A stretch of DNA of 64,000 bases from Ancylobacter amanitiformis (GTDB lineage: Bacteria; Pseudomonadota; Alphaproteobacteria; Rhizobiales; Xanthobacteraceae). Location of the stretch: positions 1-64,000 of the forward strand of contig NZ_JAUSVR010000007.1 of NCBI RefSeq assembly GCF_030814815.1, read 5' to 3'. The notes beneath the pieces were generated by a model. That model had not been told where the DNA came from. It worked only from the letters and a program-made list of their open reading frames with translations, and ran no database searches. Position 1 is the stretch's first letter; every line of letters begins with the position of its first letter. This document shows positions 46,122-54,714 of this stretch, in pieces. The translations under genes and the position numbers were made by a program.

Positions 46122-47072
46122 TCAGTAAAGGACGTTCTTGGCTTCCGGCAGGTCGATATTCGCCTTGGTCACGACGACGGCGCCGGTGTCGACGAACTTC
46201 TCGACCTTCTCCTTCTTGATCAGCTTGGAGATGGTCTTCACGCCAAGGTCGCCCATCTGGAACGAGCCCTGCACGACGATGGCGGACAGGGTGCCGTCCT
46301 TGACGAATTCCTGCAGGTCCTGATTGCCGTCGAAGCCGATGGCGACGATCTTGCCGGACTTGCCCGCCTGCTTGATGGCGCGGGCCATGCCGATGGCGGT
46401 CGGCTCATTGGCGCCGAAAATGCCCTTGAGATCGGCGTTGGCGGCGAGCACGTCGGTGGTCTGGTTCAGCGCGGTCGCCATCTGCGACTGCGAATAGAAC
46501 GGGCCGACAATCTCAAGCTTCGAATGCGCCTTGATATAGTCGGTGAAGCCACCCACGCGGCCGATTTCGGAACCGGCGCCGGCGACATAGGACATGACGG
46601 CGATCTTGCCCTCGGTGCCGACCTTGTCGATCAGCGCCTTGGCGGCGAGTTCGCCGGCCTTGCGGTTATCGGTGGCGAGGTAGGACTGGTAATATTGCTC
46701 CGCACCCTTGGCGAGCAGCGAGTCGATGATCACCACAGGGATGCGCGCTTCCCAGGCCTTCTTCACGGCCGGAACCAGCGCGTCCGGGTCGGACGGGGCG
46801 AGAACGATGCCCGCCACGCCGCGATTGACGGCGTTCTCGACCATATTGACCTGGTCGGCGATGGCCGATTCCGAGGCCGGGCCCTGGAAGGTCAGGGTAT
46901 TGCCGCCGGATTCCTTGAGCGCGGCGTCGGCGCCCTTCTGCACGTTCTGCCAGAAGGTGGAGTTCACCGTCTTGACGATGACGGCGATTTCGCCGGCCTG
47001 GGCGGCGGAGAAGGCGGCGGCACTGCTGAACAGAACCGCCGAGGCGATGAGGGCGGTGGCAAGCTTTTTCAT
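46122..47072 (-). CDS. Ribose-type sugar ABC transporter periplasmic binding protein
   Basis: Periplasmic receptor of 316 aa with a Sec signal (LATALIASAVLFSSAAAFSAA). The family-4 (RbsB-like) core shows VNSTFWQNVQKGADAAL, GIVLAPSDPDALVPAVKKA and GIFGANEPTAIGMARAI. From its operon the ligand is probably L-fucose or a related sugar. It lies 95 bp after the permease gene. Confidence 0.93.
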   Translation of the reverse strand: MKKLATALIASAVLFSSAAAFSAAQAGEIAVIVKTVNSTFWQNVQKGADAALKESGGNTLTFQGPASESAIADQVNMVENAVNRGVAGIVLAPSDPDALVPAVKKAWEARIPVVIIDSLLAKGAEQYYQSYLATDNRKAGELAAKALIDKVGTEGKIAVMSYVAGAGSEIGRVGGFTDYIKAHSKLEIVGPFYSQSQMATALNQTTDVLAANADLKGIFGANEPTAIGMARAIKQAGKSGKIVAIGFDGNQDLQEFVKDGTLSAIVVQGSFQMGDLGVKTISKLIKKEKVEKFVDTGAVVVTKANIDLPEAKNVLY

Positions 47073-47167
47073 GGTTTCCTCCAGTTATCTGGCGCCGCTG
47101 TCGCGGTCGCCGGCCCGGGGAGCGCCCGGCCCCCCGTTGGTTTGCGGAACGTTCCGGACGGCGGCCG

Positions 47168-48199
47168 TTACCGCCGGTTGCGCAATTGGTCGATCCACAC
47201 CGTGAGCAGGATCACCAGACCGATGATGATCTGCTGGGTGAAGGCGGAGACGCCGTTCATGTTCAGGCCGTTGCGCAGGATCCCGATCACGAAGGAGCCG
47301 ATGAACGTGCCGGACATGGTGCCCACGCCGCCGATCAGCGAGGTACCGCCGATCACCGCCGAGGCAATGGCGTCGAGTTCGTACATCACCCCCTCGTTCG
47401 GCTGGGCGGTGACGAGGCGGGACATCAGCACGCAGCCGGTGAGGCCGGCCAGCGTGCCCGAGAGCACATAGGTGAAGCGGGTGACGCCCGCGACATTGAC
47501 GCCCGACAGCCGGGCCGCCTCGCTGTTGGAGCCCACCGCGTAGATGTGCCGGCCCAGCACCGAGCGGTTGAGCATCAGCGACACCGCGACGGCGATCACC
47601 ACCATCAGGATCACCGGGTAGGGGATGCCGGGGAACACCACGGTGGGGAAGCCGTCATCGCCGAGCGTGACGACGCGGAACAGCGCTCCATTGCCCAGCA
47701 CGCCGAAGGATTCGCCCAGCCCCGACACGGCCCGCGCGCCGGTGATCTGCAGCGCGACGCCGCGGGCGATGAGCATCATGCCCAGCGTGGCGATGAAGGG
47801 CGGCAGGCGCATGCGGGTGACGAGAATGCCGTTGATAAGGCCGCAGAACGCGCCGGTAAGGATGCCGAGCATCATGGCGAACGGCACGGCGAGGCCGAGT
47901 TCCTTCACCGCCAGCGCGGCGACGACGCCCGAGAGCGCCAGCACCGAGCCGACCGACAGGTCGATGCCGCCGGTGATGATGACGCAGGTCGCGCCGATGC
48001 CGAGCAGCGCGATCGACGTCACCTGCAGGGCGATCGTCATGCCGTTATTGACGGTGAAGAAGGCGTTGCTGGTGAGCGAAAACACCACGATCAGCACGAG
48101 AAGGCTGCCGAGGGCGGCAAACTTCTGCACGATGTCCTTCTGCCGGTCGGTCAGGCGGCCGCGGGCGGGCGAGGGCGGAGTGGCTACGGTCATGGTCAT
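47168..48199 (-). CDS. Ribose-type sugar ABC transporter permease
   Basis: Inner-membrane permease of 343 aa of the RbsC/AraH family with eight to ten helices. The cytoplasmic loop reads GRHIYAVGSNSEAARLSGVNV, and ITGGIDLSVGSVLALSGV and GGTSLIGGVGTMSG are signature stretches. Of two ATGs two codons apart, the first fits GGAG at six bases. It is 11 bp downstream of the ATPase gene. Confidence 0.94.
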   Translation of the reverse strand: MTMTVATPPSPARGRLTDRQKDIVQKFAALGSLLVLIVVFSLTSNAFFTVNNGMTIALQVTSIALLGIGATCVIITGGIDLSVGSVLALSGVVAALAVKELGLAVPFAMMLGILTGAFCGLINGILVTRMRLPPFIATLGMMLIARGVALQITGARAVSGLGESFGVLGNGALFRVVTLGDDGFPTVVFPGIPYPVILMVVIAVAVSLMLNRSVLGRHIYAVGSNSEAARLSGVNVAGVTRFTYVLSGTLAGLTGCVLMSRLVTAQPNEGVMYELDAIASAVIGGTSLIGGVGTMSGTFIGSFVIGILRNGLNMNGVSAFTQQIIIGLVILLTVWIDQLRNRR

Positions 48200-48210
48200 T
48201 CTCTGCTCCG

Positions 48211-49776
48211 TCAGGCGCGGCTGCCCGCCCGGCCATAGCCGGACGCGTAGTGCATGATTTCTTCCTGGCTCGTGGCGGCGGTCTCCAGCACGCCGGCGAT
48301 GCGGCCCTGGTGGAACACCGCGATCCGGTCGGTCATGCCGAGAACCTCCGGCAGTTCCGAACTGATCAGGATCACGCCGATGCCCTTGGCGGCCAGTTCG
48401 TCCATGATCTGGTAGATGGCGAACTTGGCGCCGACATCGATGCCGCGCGTCGGCTCGTCGAAGATCAGCACGCGCGACTGGCGGAACAGCCATTTGCCGA
48501 TGATGATCTTCTGCTGGTTGCCGCCCGAGAGCAGGCGCACCGGCTGGCTGGCCGAGGGCGTCTTGATGCTGAGCAGGTCGATATAGTGCCGGGCGGCCTT
48601 GGCGTGCTTGGCGAAGTCGATCAGGCCGAAGCGGTTCGACACCTCGTCCATGTTGGCCAGCGTCATGTTGGCGTCGACCGGCATCTTCACCGCCAGCCCC
48701 TGCGCCTTGCGGTCCTCGGAGAGATAGGCGAGGCCGGCGGCGATGGCATCGCGCGGCGAGCGGATGTTGAGCTGCCGCCCCTCCAGCGTGACGGTGCCGG
48801 CGTCCAGCGCATCGGCGCCGAAAATGGCACGCGCCACTTCCGTGCGCCCCGCGCCCATCAGGCCGGCAAAGCCGAGGATCTCCCCGCGACGAAGCTCGAA
48901 GTCGATGTCGTGGAACACGCCGCGGCGGGTCAGCCCGCGCGCCGCCAGGATGACGTCGCGCGTCGGCCGCGACGTGCGCTCGGGGAACTTCTCCTCCAGC
49001 GAGCGGCCGACCATGCGCGAGACGATCTCGTCGACATTGGTCGCGGCGAAATCGTCCGTCGCCACATAGCGCCCGTCCCGCAGCACGGTGACGCGGTCGA
49101 CGATCTCGGCCATCTCGTCGAGGCGGTGAGAGATGTAGACGATGCCGACGCCGGACGCCTTGAGGTCGTGGATGACCTTGAACAGCAGGCGCGTCTCCTG
49201 CTCGGTGAGCGAGGAGGTCGGCTCGTCCATGATGAGGACTTCGGCGTTGAGCGACAGCGCCTTGGCGATCTCCACCATCTGGCACTGCGCGACTGAAAGC
49301 TCGCGTACCCGCCGGTCGGGGTCGATGGCGACGCCGAGCCGGTCGAGGCATTTCTGCGCGTTGGCCTTCAGCGCCTTGCGATCGACCAGGAAACCGCGGC
49401 GCGGCTCGCGCGCCAGATAGATGTTCTCCGCCACCGAGAGGTGGGGGATGAGATTGAGTTCCTGATGGATGATGGCGATGCCGAGCGCCTCCGCCTCCAG
49501 CGGCGAGGCGAAGCTGCGCGCCGTGCCCTTGTAGACGATGCGGCCGGAAGTCGGGGTATAGACCCCGCTGATGATCTTCATCAGCGTCGACTTGCCGGCG
49601 CCGTTCTCGCCACAGACAGCATGGACCTCGCCGCGGCGCAGGTCGAAATGCACGCCCTGCAGCGCTTTGACGCCGGGAAATTCCTTGCTGATATTCTCCA
49701 GCGACAGCAGCGTCTCGCCCATCGCCGCCGGTTGCGACGCGTCGATCCGGCCGCCCGCAATGGCGCCGTTCGGCAT
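48211..49776 (-). CDS. Ribose-type sugar ABC transporter ATP-binding protein
   Basis: Cytoplasmic ATPase of 521 aa with two ABC domains in one chain (RbsA/AraG type). Domain 1: GENGAGKST near residue 52 and LSVAQCQMVEIAKAL. Domain 2 lacks a canonical Walker A but has LLSGGNQQK and DEPTRGID, as normal for the family. GGGAGGAAGTC stands directly before the ATG at 49776. It is the first gene of the fucose operon and faces a GntR regulator across a 228-bp gap. Confidence 0.94.
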   Translation of the reverse strand: MPNGAIAGGRIDASQPAAMGETLLSLENISKEFPGVKALQGVHFDLRRGEVHAVCGENGAGKSTLMKIISGVYTPTSGRIVYKGTARSFASPLEAEALGIAIIHQELNLIPHLSVAENIYLAREPRRGFLVDRKALKANAQKCLDRLGVAIDPDRRVRELSVAQCQMVEIAKALSLNAEVLIMDEPTSSLTEQETRLLFKVIHDLKASGVGIVYISHRLDEMAEIVDRVTVLRDGRYVATDDFAATNVDEIVSRMVGRSLEEKFPERTSRPTRDVILAARGLTRRGVFHDIDFELRRGEILGFAGLMGAGRTEVARAIFGADALDAGTVTLEGRQLNIRSPRDAIAAGLAYLSEDRKAQGLAVKMPVDANMTLANMDEVSNRFGLIDFAKHAKAARHYIDLLSIKTPSASQPVRLLSGGNQQKIIIGKWLFRQSRVLIFDEPTRGIDVGAKFAIYQIMDELAAKGIGVILISSELPEVLGMTDRIAVFHQGRIAGVLETAATSQEEIMHYASGYGRAGSRA

Positions 49777-49873
49777 GACTTCCTCCCATGTCGCGTGAAG
49801 CGACGTCACGTCCGCCGGCGCGGATCTTTTGGCCCGTGGCCATTGCCGACTTATGGTGCCATGACGCCCCAAG

Positions 49874-49991
49874 TGGTCAAGCCAATTTTTCCATTTCGAT
49901 CGCGTTTTTCTCGCTATCAGGAAAAGATCGTTAGATAACAATATGATAAATCGGCTTGGCCAAAATGCGGCTTCGGTTTATGGTAAGGCCA
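49874..49991. promoter_or_regulatory. Pair of candidate regulator boxes in the fucose operon control gap
   Basis: TGGTCAAGCCA at 49874-49884 and TGGTAAGGCCA at 49981-49991 fit one partly symmetric pattern, TGGTNARGCCA. The second sits 13 bases before the GntR start codon. A TTGGCCAA palindrome (49956) and ATGGTGCCAT (49853) share the same half-site style. They may be binding sites for the adjacent GntR protein governing both itself and the transporter operon. This is inferred from position only. Confidence 0.35.
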
Positions 49992-50004
49992 AATTCAGAG
50001 TGGC

Positions 50005-50703
50005 ATGATGAACATCAACCGCACGTCGGAGCGCAGGCTCTACCAGCAGGTCGCCGACCAGATTCGCGGCCTGATCCAGAGCGGCGATTTCGTCCTGGGC
50101 AGCCGCCTGCCGGCCGAGCGGGAACTCGCCCAGCAGCTCGGCGTCTCGCGTCCCTCGCTGCGCGAGGCGCTGATCGCGCTGGAAATCGACGGAACGGTCG
50201 AGATCCGCATGGGCTCGGGCATCTATGTCACCGCCACGGTCGAGCGGCGGGCACTGTCGCAGGCGGCGACCGGGGAGAGCGCGGTCGAACTGATGGAGGC
50301 GCGGGCGACGGTGGAGGCGGCGGTGATCGGCCTGGCCGGCGCGCGCTTCACCACCGCGACGCTGCGCGGCCTGCGGCTGACTCTGGAAGCCATGCGCGCG
50401 GATATCGAGGAAGGCCGCAAGCCGCTGGAACATGACCGGCAATTCCACCTCGCCATCGCCGCGCAGACCGGCAACAGCGTGATCGTCCGTCTTGTCGGGG
50501 AATTGTTCGACGAGCGCCACAGCCCCATCTCGTCCAAGTTCCGCGCGCATTTCGACACGCCGGCCACCTGGCGCCATGCGCTGGCCGAGCACGAGGCGAT
50601 CCTCGCCGCGCTGGAAGCGCATGACGTGCCGCTGGCGCAGGTGCGGATGCACGCGCATCTTGAGGAATCCAAGCGCCGCTGGATCGAGAGCGAGCCGCGC
50701 TGA
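50005..50703 (+). CDS. FadR-type GntR regulator of the sugar operon
   Basis: Regulator of 232 aa. The winged helix covers residues 8-75 (SGDFVLGSRLPAERELAQQLGVSRPSLREALIAL). The FCD domain follows, with metal-binding-type residues in HDRQFHLAIAAQTGNSVIV and WRHALAEHEAILAALEAHD. It resembles UxuR/LldR-type regulators that sense sugar acids or hydroxy acids. It is divergent from the fucose transport and catabolic operon and 158 bp before the altronate-dehydratase-like gene on the same strand. A weak ribosome site precedes the ATG. Confidence 0.9.
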   Translation: MMNINRTSERRLYQQVADQIRGLIQSGDFVLGSRLPAERELAQQLGVSRPSLREALIALEIDGTVEIRMGSGIYVTATVERRALSQAATGESAVELMEARATVEAAVIGLAGARFTTATLRGLRLTLEAMRADIEEGRKPLEHDRQFHLAIAAQTGNSVIVRLVGELFDERHSPISSKFRAHFDTPATWRHALAEHEAILAALEAHDVPLAQVRMHAHLEESKRRWIESEPR

Positions 50704-50861
50704 CGCCGCGGCGCCTCTCGGGGGAACACGAAAAATCACGTTGACACGGTCGCCCGCAGCCGGTCGTTTACATATAAAAGACAGTTTCCCGCCGCAGGGC
50801 GGACCGGCTTTCGGCGAGGCTCCGTGCTGCGCCGGAACGGGCACCGATCAGGTTCGCATCC

Positions 50862-50906
50862 ATGACCACCGCGCCGATGACCACCGCGCCGATCACTACC
50901 GCGCCG
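50862..50906 (+). repeat. Three 15-bp tandem repeats at the 5-prime end of the uxaA-like gene
   Basis: ATGACCACCGCGCCG is present twice exactly (50862, 50877) and once with two changes (50892). Each unit adds Met/Ile-Thr-Thr-Ala-Pro in frame, and the two exact units each provide a possible start codon. The repeat precedes the conserved SAF domain, so copy number should not affect activity. Confidence 0.85.
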
Positions 50907-52448
50907 ATGAGTGCGGCTCGCTTGACCACCCCGCCGCGCACGCTGCGCCTCAACCAGGCCGACAACGTGCTCATCGCGGTTGACAGCCTCCCCGCCGGGA
51001 CCGCGCTGGCCGAGGGTCTTGTGGCGCTCCGGCATGTGCAGAAGGGCCACAAGATCGCCGCCGCCCCGATCGGCTCGGGCGAGGCGATCCGCAAGTTCGG
51101 CCAGATCATCGGCTTTGCCGGCGTCGACATCGCGGCCGGCGACTGGGTGCACGAGCACAATGTGCGGATGCAGGAATTCGCCCGTGACTATGCCTTCGCC
51201 TCCGAGGCAAAGCCCGAGAGCGGCCTGCTGCCGGGCGAGGCGCCCGCCACGTTCGAGGGCTTCCGCCGCGCCGACGGGCGCGTCGGCACCCGCAACTATA
51301 TCGGCATCCTGTCCTCGGTGAACTGCTCGGCCACGGTGGCGGAGTTCATCGCCGACGCGGTGACGCGATCCGGCATGCTCGACGCCTATCCCAATATTGA
51401 CGGCGTGGTCGCCTTCACCCACGGCACGGGCTGCGGCATGGGCGCCAAGGGCGAGGAATTCGATATTCTCGCCCGCACCCAGTGGGGCTATGCCAGCCAC
51501 CCGAACTTCGCCGCCGTGCTGCTGGTGGGGCTGGGCTGCGAGGTGTTCCAGATCGGGCGGCTGAAGAAGGAATACGGCATCGTCGAGGGGCCGCATTTCC
51601 AGAGCCTGACGATCCAGGAGACCGGTGGCACCCGCAAGTCGATCGAGGCCGGCGTCGCGAAGATCCGCGAGATGCTGCCCGCCGCCAATGCTGTCCATCG
51701 CGAGACCGTGCCGGCCTCCGAACTGGTGCTGGCGCTGCAATGTGGCGGCTCGGACGGCTATTCCGGCCTCACCGCCAATCCCGCGCTGGGGGCGGCGGTG
51801 GATCTGCTGGTGCGCCATGGCGGCACCGCCATTCTCTCCGAGACGCCGGAAATCTTCGGCGCCGAGCATCTGCTCACCCGCCGCGCCGAGAGCGAGGCGG
51901 TCGGGCGCAAGATCGTCGATCTCATCGACTGGTGGACCGACTATGCCGCGCGCTCCGGCGGCGAGCTCAACAACAACCCGTCCCCCGGCAACAAGGCGGG
52001 CGGGCTGACGACCATTCTGGAAAAGTCGCTCGGCGCGGTCGCCAAGGGCGGCACCTCGACGCTGCGCGGCGTCTATCGCTATGCCGAGCGGATCGACCGT
52101 CACGGCTTCGTCTACATGGACACGCCCGGCTATGACCCGGTCGCGGCGACCGGGCAGGTGGCGGGCGGGGCCAATGTGCTGTGCTTCACCACCGGGCGCG
52201 GCTCGGCCTATGGCTGCAAGCCCACCCCCTCGATCAAGCTCGCCACCAATTCCGACCTGTTCGCCCGGATGGAAGAGGACATGGACATTAATTGCGGCGA
52301 CGTGCTGGACGGCGTGTCGATCGAGGAGAAGGGCCGCGAGATCTTCCAGATGGTGCTCGATATCGCCTCCGGCCGGCGCTCCAAATCCGAGCTGCTCGGC
52401 TATGGGCGCAACGAGTTCGTGCCGTGGCAGATCGGCGCTGTCATGTGA
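50862..52448 (+). CDS. UxaA/altronate dehydratase family protein
   Basis: Cytoplasmic lyase of 528 aa with the UxaA layout: an SAF domain (residues 30-105, NVLIAVDSLPAGTALAEGL) and a catalytic domain beginning GFRRADGRVGTRNYIGILSSVNCSA. FTHGTGCGM, LQCGGSDGYSGLTANPALG and MEEDMDINCGDVLDG carry conserved cysteines. The family dehydrates altronate, galactarate and related sugar acids, with iron or manganese. The substrate here is uncertain; the neighbourhood suggests a sugar acid linked to fucose or arabinose metabolism. The extreme N-terminus (MTTAP units) is encoded by tandem 15-bp repeats, and any of three ATGs could be the start. Confidence 0.9.
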   Translation: MTTAPMTTAPITTAPMSAARLTTPPRTLRLNQADNVLIAVDSLPAGTALAEGLVALRHVQKGHKIAAAPIGSGEAIRKFGQIIGFAGVDIAAGDWVHEHNVRMQEFARDYAFASEAKPESGLLPGEAPATFEGFRRADGRVGTRNYIGILSSVNCSATVAEFIADAVTRSGMLDAYPNIDGVVAFTHGTGCGMGAKGEEFDILARTQWGYASHPNFAAVLLVGLGCEVFQIGRLKKEYGIVEGPHFQSLTIQETGGTRKSIEAGVAKIREMLPAANAVHRETVPASELVLALQCGGSDGYSGLTANPALGAAVDLLVRHGGTAILSETPEIFGAEHLLTRRAESEAVGRKIVDLIDWWTDYAARSGGELNNNPSPGNKAGGLTTILEKSLGAVAKGGTSTLRGVYRYAERIDRHGFVYMDTPGYDPVAATGQVAGGANVLCFTTGRGSAYGCKPTPSIKLATNSDLFARMEEDMDINCGDVLDGVSIEEKGREIFQMVLDIASGRRSKSELLGYGRNEFVPWQIGAVM

Positions 52449-52476
52449 GCCGCGCCGATTTCCCACCGGCATGCGC

Positions 52477-53277
52477 CTAAGGGCCGGCGCAGACCGGCGC
52501 GCGGCCCAGCCGGGGCTGGTCGACCTCGGCCGAATAGGCGCGAAAGCCCAGTTCGTCCAGCATGAGAATGCGGTAGCAGGGATTGCCGCCGGTCCACCAT
52601 GGCGCGGGCTCGTCGATATCGGTGATGAAACGGTGCGCGCAGGCCTGCCCCGAACTATAGGCGAAGCCCTCGGGCGAGGTGCCGGCCAACGGCACGTGGA
52701 TATGGCCGAACACGATGTGGCGTACGCCGGCCGGATGCGCGGCGAGCCGCGCCATCAGCGGCCCGGCATCGTGCAGGCCGATATGCTGGAAATGCGCGAG
52801 CCCGTCCGGCACCGGCGGATGATGGATGAACAGCGTGACGGGATGCTCGCCCGCCCCGGCCAGCGCCCTGTCGAGAAAGGCGAGGCGGTCCGCGCCATAG
52901 CGCCCGCCGATCAAGCCGGCCTCATGCGTGTCGAGGAACAGCAGCCGGCCGAACGGCGTGTCGAGGAAGGACTGCACATAGCCCGCCGCGTCGCGCGGCG
53001 CCTCGGGGAACGCGGCCTGGAAGGCCGGGCGCCGGTCATGGTTGCCGAGCATCAGCCGCACCGGCAGGGCGAGGGGCGCGAGGATCGCGCGCAGCAGCGC
53101 ATAGGCTTCCGGGTCGCCGTCATTGCACAGGTCGCCGGTGATGACGAGGAGATCGGCATCGGCATGGCGCGAACCGATATCGGCGACGGCCCGGCGCAGA
53201 TGGTCCGCGGGATCGAGGCCGTGGAGCCGCCCGCCGGGGGGAACCAGATGGGTATCGGTGATCTGGATGATTTTCAT
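52477..53277 (-). CDS. Metallophosphoesterase, CpdA/GpdQ-type phosphodiesterase
   Basis: Cytoplasmic phosphodiesterase of 266 aa. All calcineurin-like metal motifs are present: QITDTHL near residue 5, GDLCNDG near 48, GNHDRRP near 77, HHPPVP near 150 and GHIHVP near 190. The family splits cyclic nucleotides or glycerophosphodiesters. It is the last gene of an Ugp-like importer operon, 82 bp after the binding-protein gene, which favours a glycerophosphodiester-type substrate. This is inference. Confidence 0.88.
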   Translation of the reverse strand: MKIIQITDTHLVPPGGRLHGLDPADHLRRAVADIGSRHADADLLVITGDLCNDGDPEAYALLRAILAPLALPVRLMLGNHDRRPAFQAAFPEAPRDAAGYVQSFLDTPFGRLLFLDTHEAGLIGGRYGADRLAFLDRALAGAGEHPVTLFIHHPPVPDGLAHFQHIGLHDAGPLMARLAAHPAGVRHIVFGHIHVPLAGTSPEGFAYSSGQACAHRFITDIDEPAPWWTGGNPCYRILMLDELGFRAYSAEVDQPRLGRAPVCAGP

Positions 53278-53359
53278 GGCAGGCTCCGCACTCGGCTGCG
53301 CAAGGGGAAAGCGGGGGCGTCGGCCCCCGCTCCGCTTCTTCTTTGATCGGAAGCTCTGA

Positions 53360-54652
53360 TCACTTCATCAGGGCGTTGGTCTTGTCGACGATCTGCTTCA
53401 GCCCTTCCTCGGGGGTGATCTCGCCGCGCATCACGGTGCCGATAATGTCGCGCTGGGTGCGCCAGATGCGCACGGAATCGCCGCCGGGATAGCCGGCCCA
53501 CGGCCGCGACTTGTCGGCCTGGCGGGCGGCGGTGGCGACGTTCGGGTGCTCCGCATAGTAGGGCGCCAGATAATCCGGGCCGGTGGCGCGCTTGTTGGTG
53601 GGCAGGTAGCCGGTGATGCGCACGATGATGTTCTGCGCCTCGGGGCCCGTCACCCATTTCAGGTATTTCCAGGCGGCTTCCTGCTTGGCCTTGTCCTGGG
53701 TGAGAATGACCGCCGCGTTGCCGCCGGTGGGCACGCCGCCCTTTTCCTTGTTGTCGAGCGGGAAGGTCGAGGTCTTCAGCTCGAAGCGGGTGCCGACCAG
53801 TCCTTCGATGGTCTGCACATGCGCCGGGGTGGAGAAGATGAAGCCGGTGAGGCCGGCGCCGAACTGCTGGCGCGACTGGTCCCAGTCCAGCACCTGCTGC
53901 CCGCCCTCGGTGACGAACTGGCGGGTATATTTCAGCGCCGTGAGGCCGATCTCGTTGTCGAAGGCGACCTTCCTGGTGGCGGTGTCGACGAGTTCGCCGC
54001 CCTGCTCGAACACGAGTGCCTGCCACAGCCAGTCATCCGGCCAGCCGCCAATGTCATAGGCCATGCCGGCGACCTTGGGATCCTGCGCGTGGATCTTCCG
54101 GGCGAGCGCGATCAGCTCGGGGAAGGTGGTCGGCATGTGGTCGGGGTCGCCGCCCGCCTTGCGAACGAGGTCGGCATTGATGAACATGATCGGCGACGAG
54201 GCGTTGACCGGCAGGCCGTACTGCACGCCGTCCACCTTGCCCAGCGCCGCCATCTGCGGCGCGAAATTGGCGTCCATGAAGGCCGCGCCGCCATCGGCCG
54301 CGATCAGCGGCTCGAGGCTGAGGATCTGGTCCCGCGGCTTCAGCGTATGTACCAATTCGCCGAGCAGGTTGTAGCCGGAGAAGAACACATCCGGCGCCTG
54401 GCCGGTGACCGCCGCGCGCAGTACCTGCTGGTGGCCGTCATTATAGCCCGGCGCCGGGGCAAGGAAGCTGATCTTGATGTCCGGGTTGCGCTTCTGGAAC
54501 TCCTCGGCGAGGGGCTGGTGGAAGCGGGTGAAGCCCGGCAGGTTGTAGAGCACGTTGAGGGTGATGTCCTCGGCCGAGGCCGGCACGGCGAGGCCCGGTG
54601 CGGCGAGGCTGAGCGCGAGGGCGCCGGCCGCGAGGCGGTGCGAAAGCGACAT
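53360..54652 (-). CDS. ABC transporter periplasmic binding protein (family 1)
   Basis: Periplasmic receptor of 430 aa with a Sec signal (LAAGALALSLAAPGLAVPASA). The family-1 core begins ITLNVLYNLPGFTRFHQPLAEEF and includes AVTGQAPDVFFSGYNLLGEL, PTGGNAAVILTQDKAKQEAAWKY and TGYLPTNKRA. GGAG precedes the ATG by five bases. It follows the second permease gene by 62 bp. The ligand may be a sugar, a polyol or a glycerophosphodiester. Confidence 0.91.
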   Translation of the reverse strand: MSLSHRLAAGALALSLAAPGLAVPASAEDITLNVLYNLPGFTRFHQPLAEEFQKRNPDIKISFLAPAPGYNDGHQQVLRAAVTGQAPDVFFSGYNLLGELVHTLKPRDQILSLEPLIAADGGAAFMDANFAPQMAALGKVDGVQYGLPVNASSPIMFINADLVRKAGGDPDHMPTTFPELIALARKIHAQDPKVAGMAYDIGGWPDDWLWQALVFEQGGELVDTATRKVAFDNEIGLTALKYTRQFVTEGGQQVLDWDQSRQQFGAGLTGFIFSTPAHVQTIEGLVGTRFELKTSTFPLDNKEKGGVPTGGNAAVILTQDKAKQEAAWKYLKWVTGPEAQNIIVRITGYLPTNKRATGPDYLAPYYAEHPNVATAARQADKSRPWAGYPGGDSVRIWRTQRDIIGTVMRGEITPEEGLKQIVDKTNALMK

Positions 54653-54714
54653 GGGGTCTCCGTTATCGCAAGGGGGGCTGACGGGGTGAGAGGGGCGGGC
54701 ATCGTGCCGGCGCG

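Noticed and set aside
50741-50778. TTGACA followed by TATAAA as a sigma-70 promoter for the uxaA-like gene
   Set aside because: The spacing is 26 bp, too long for a normal promoter, and boxes at 17 bp do not match.
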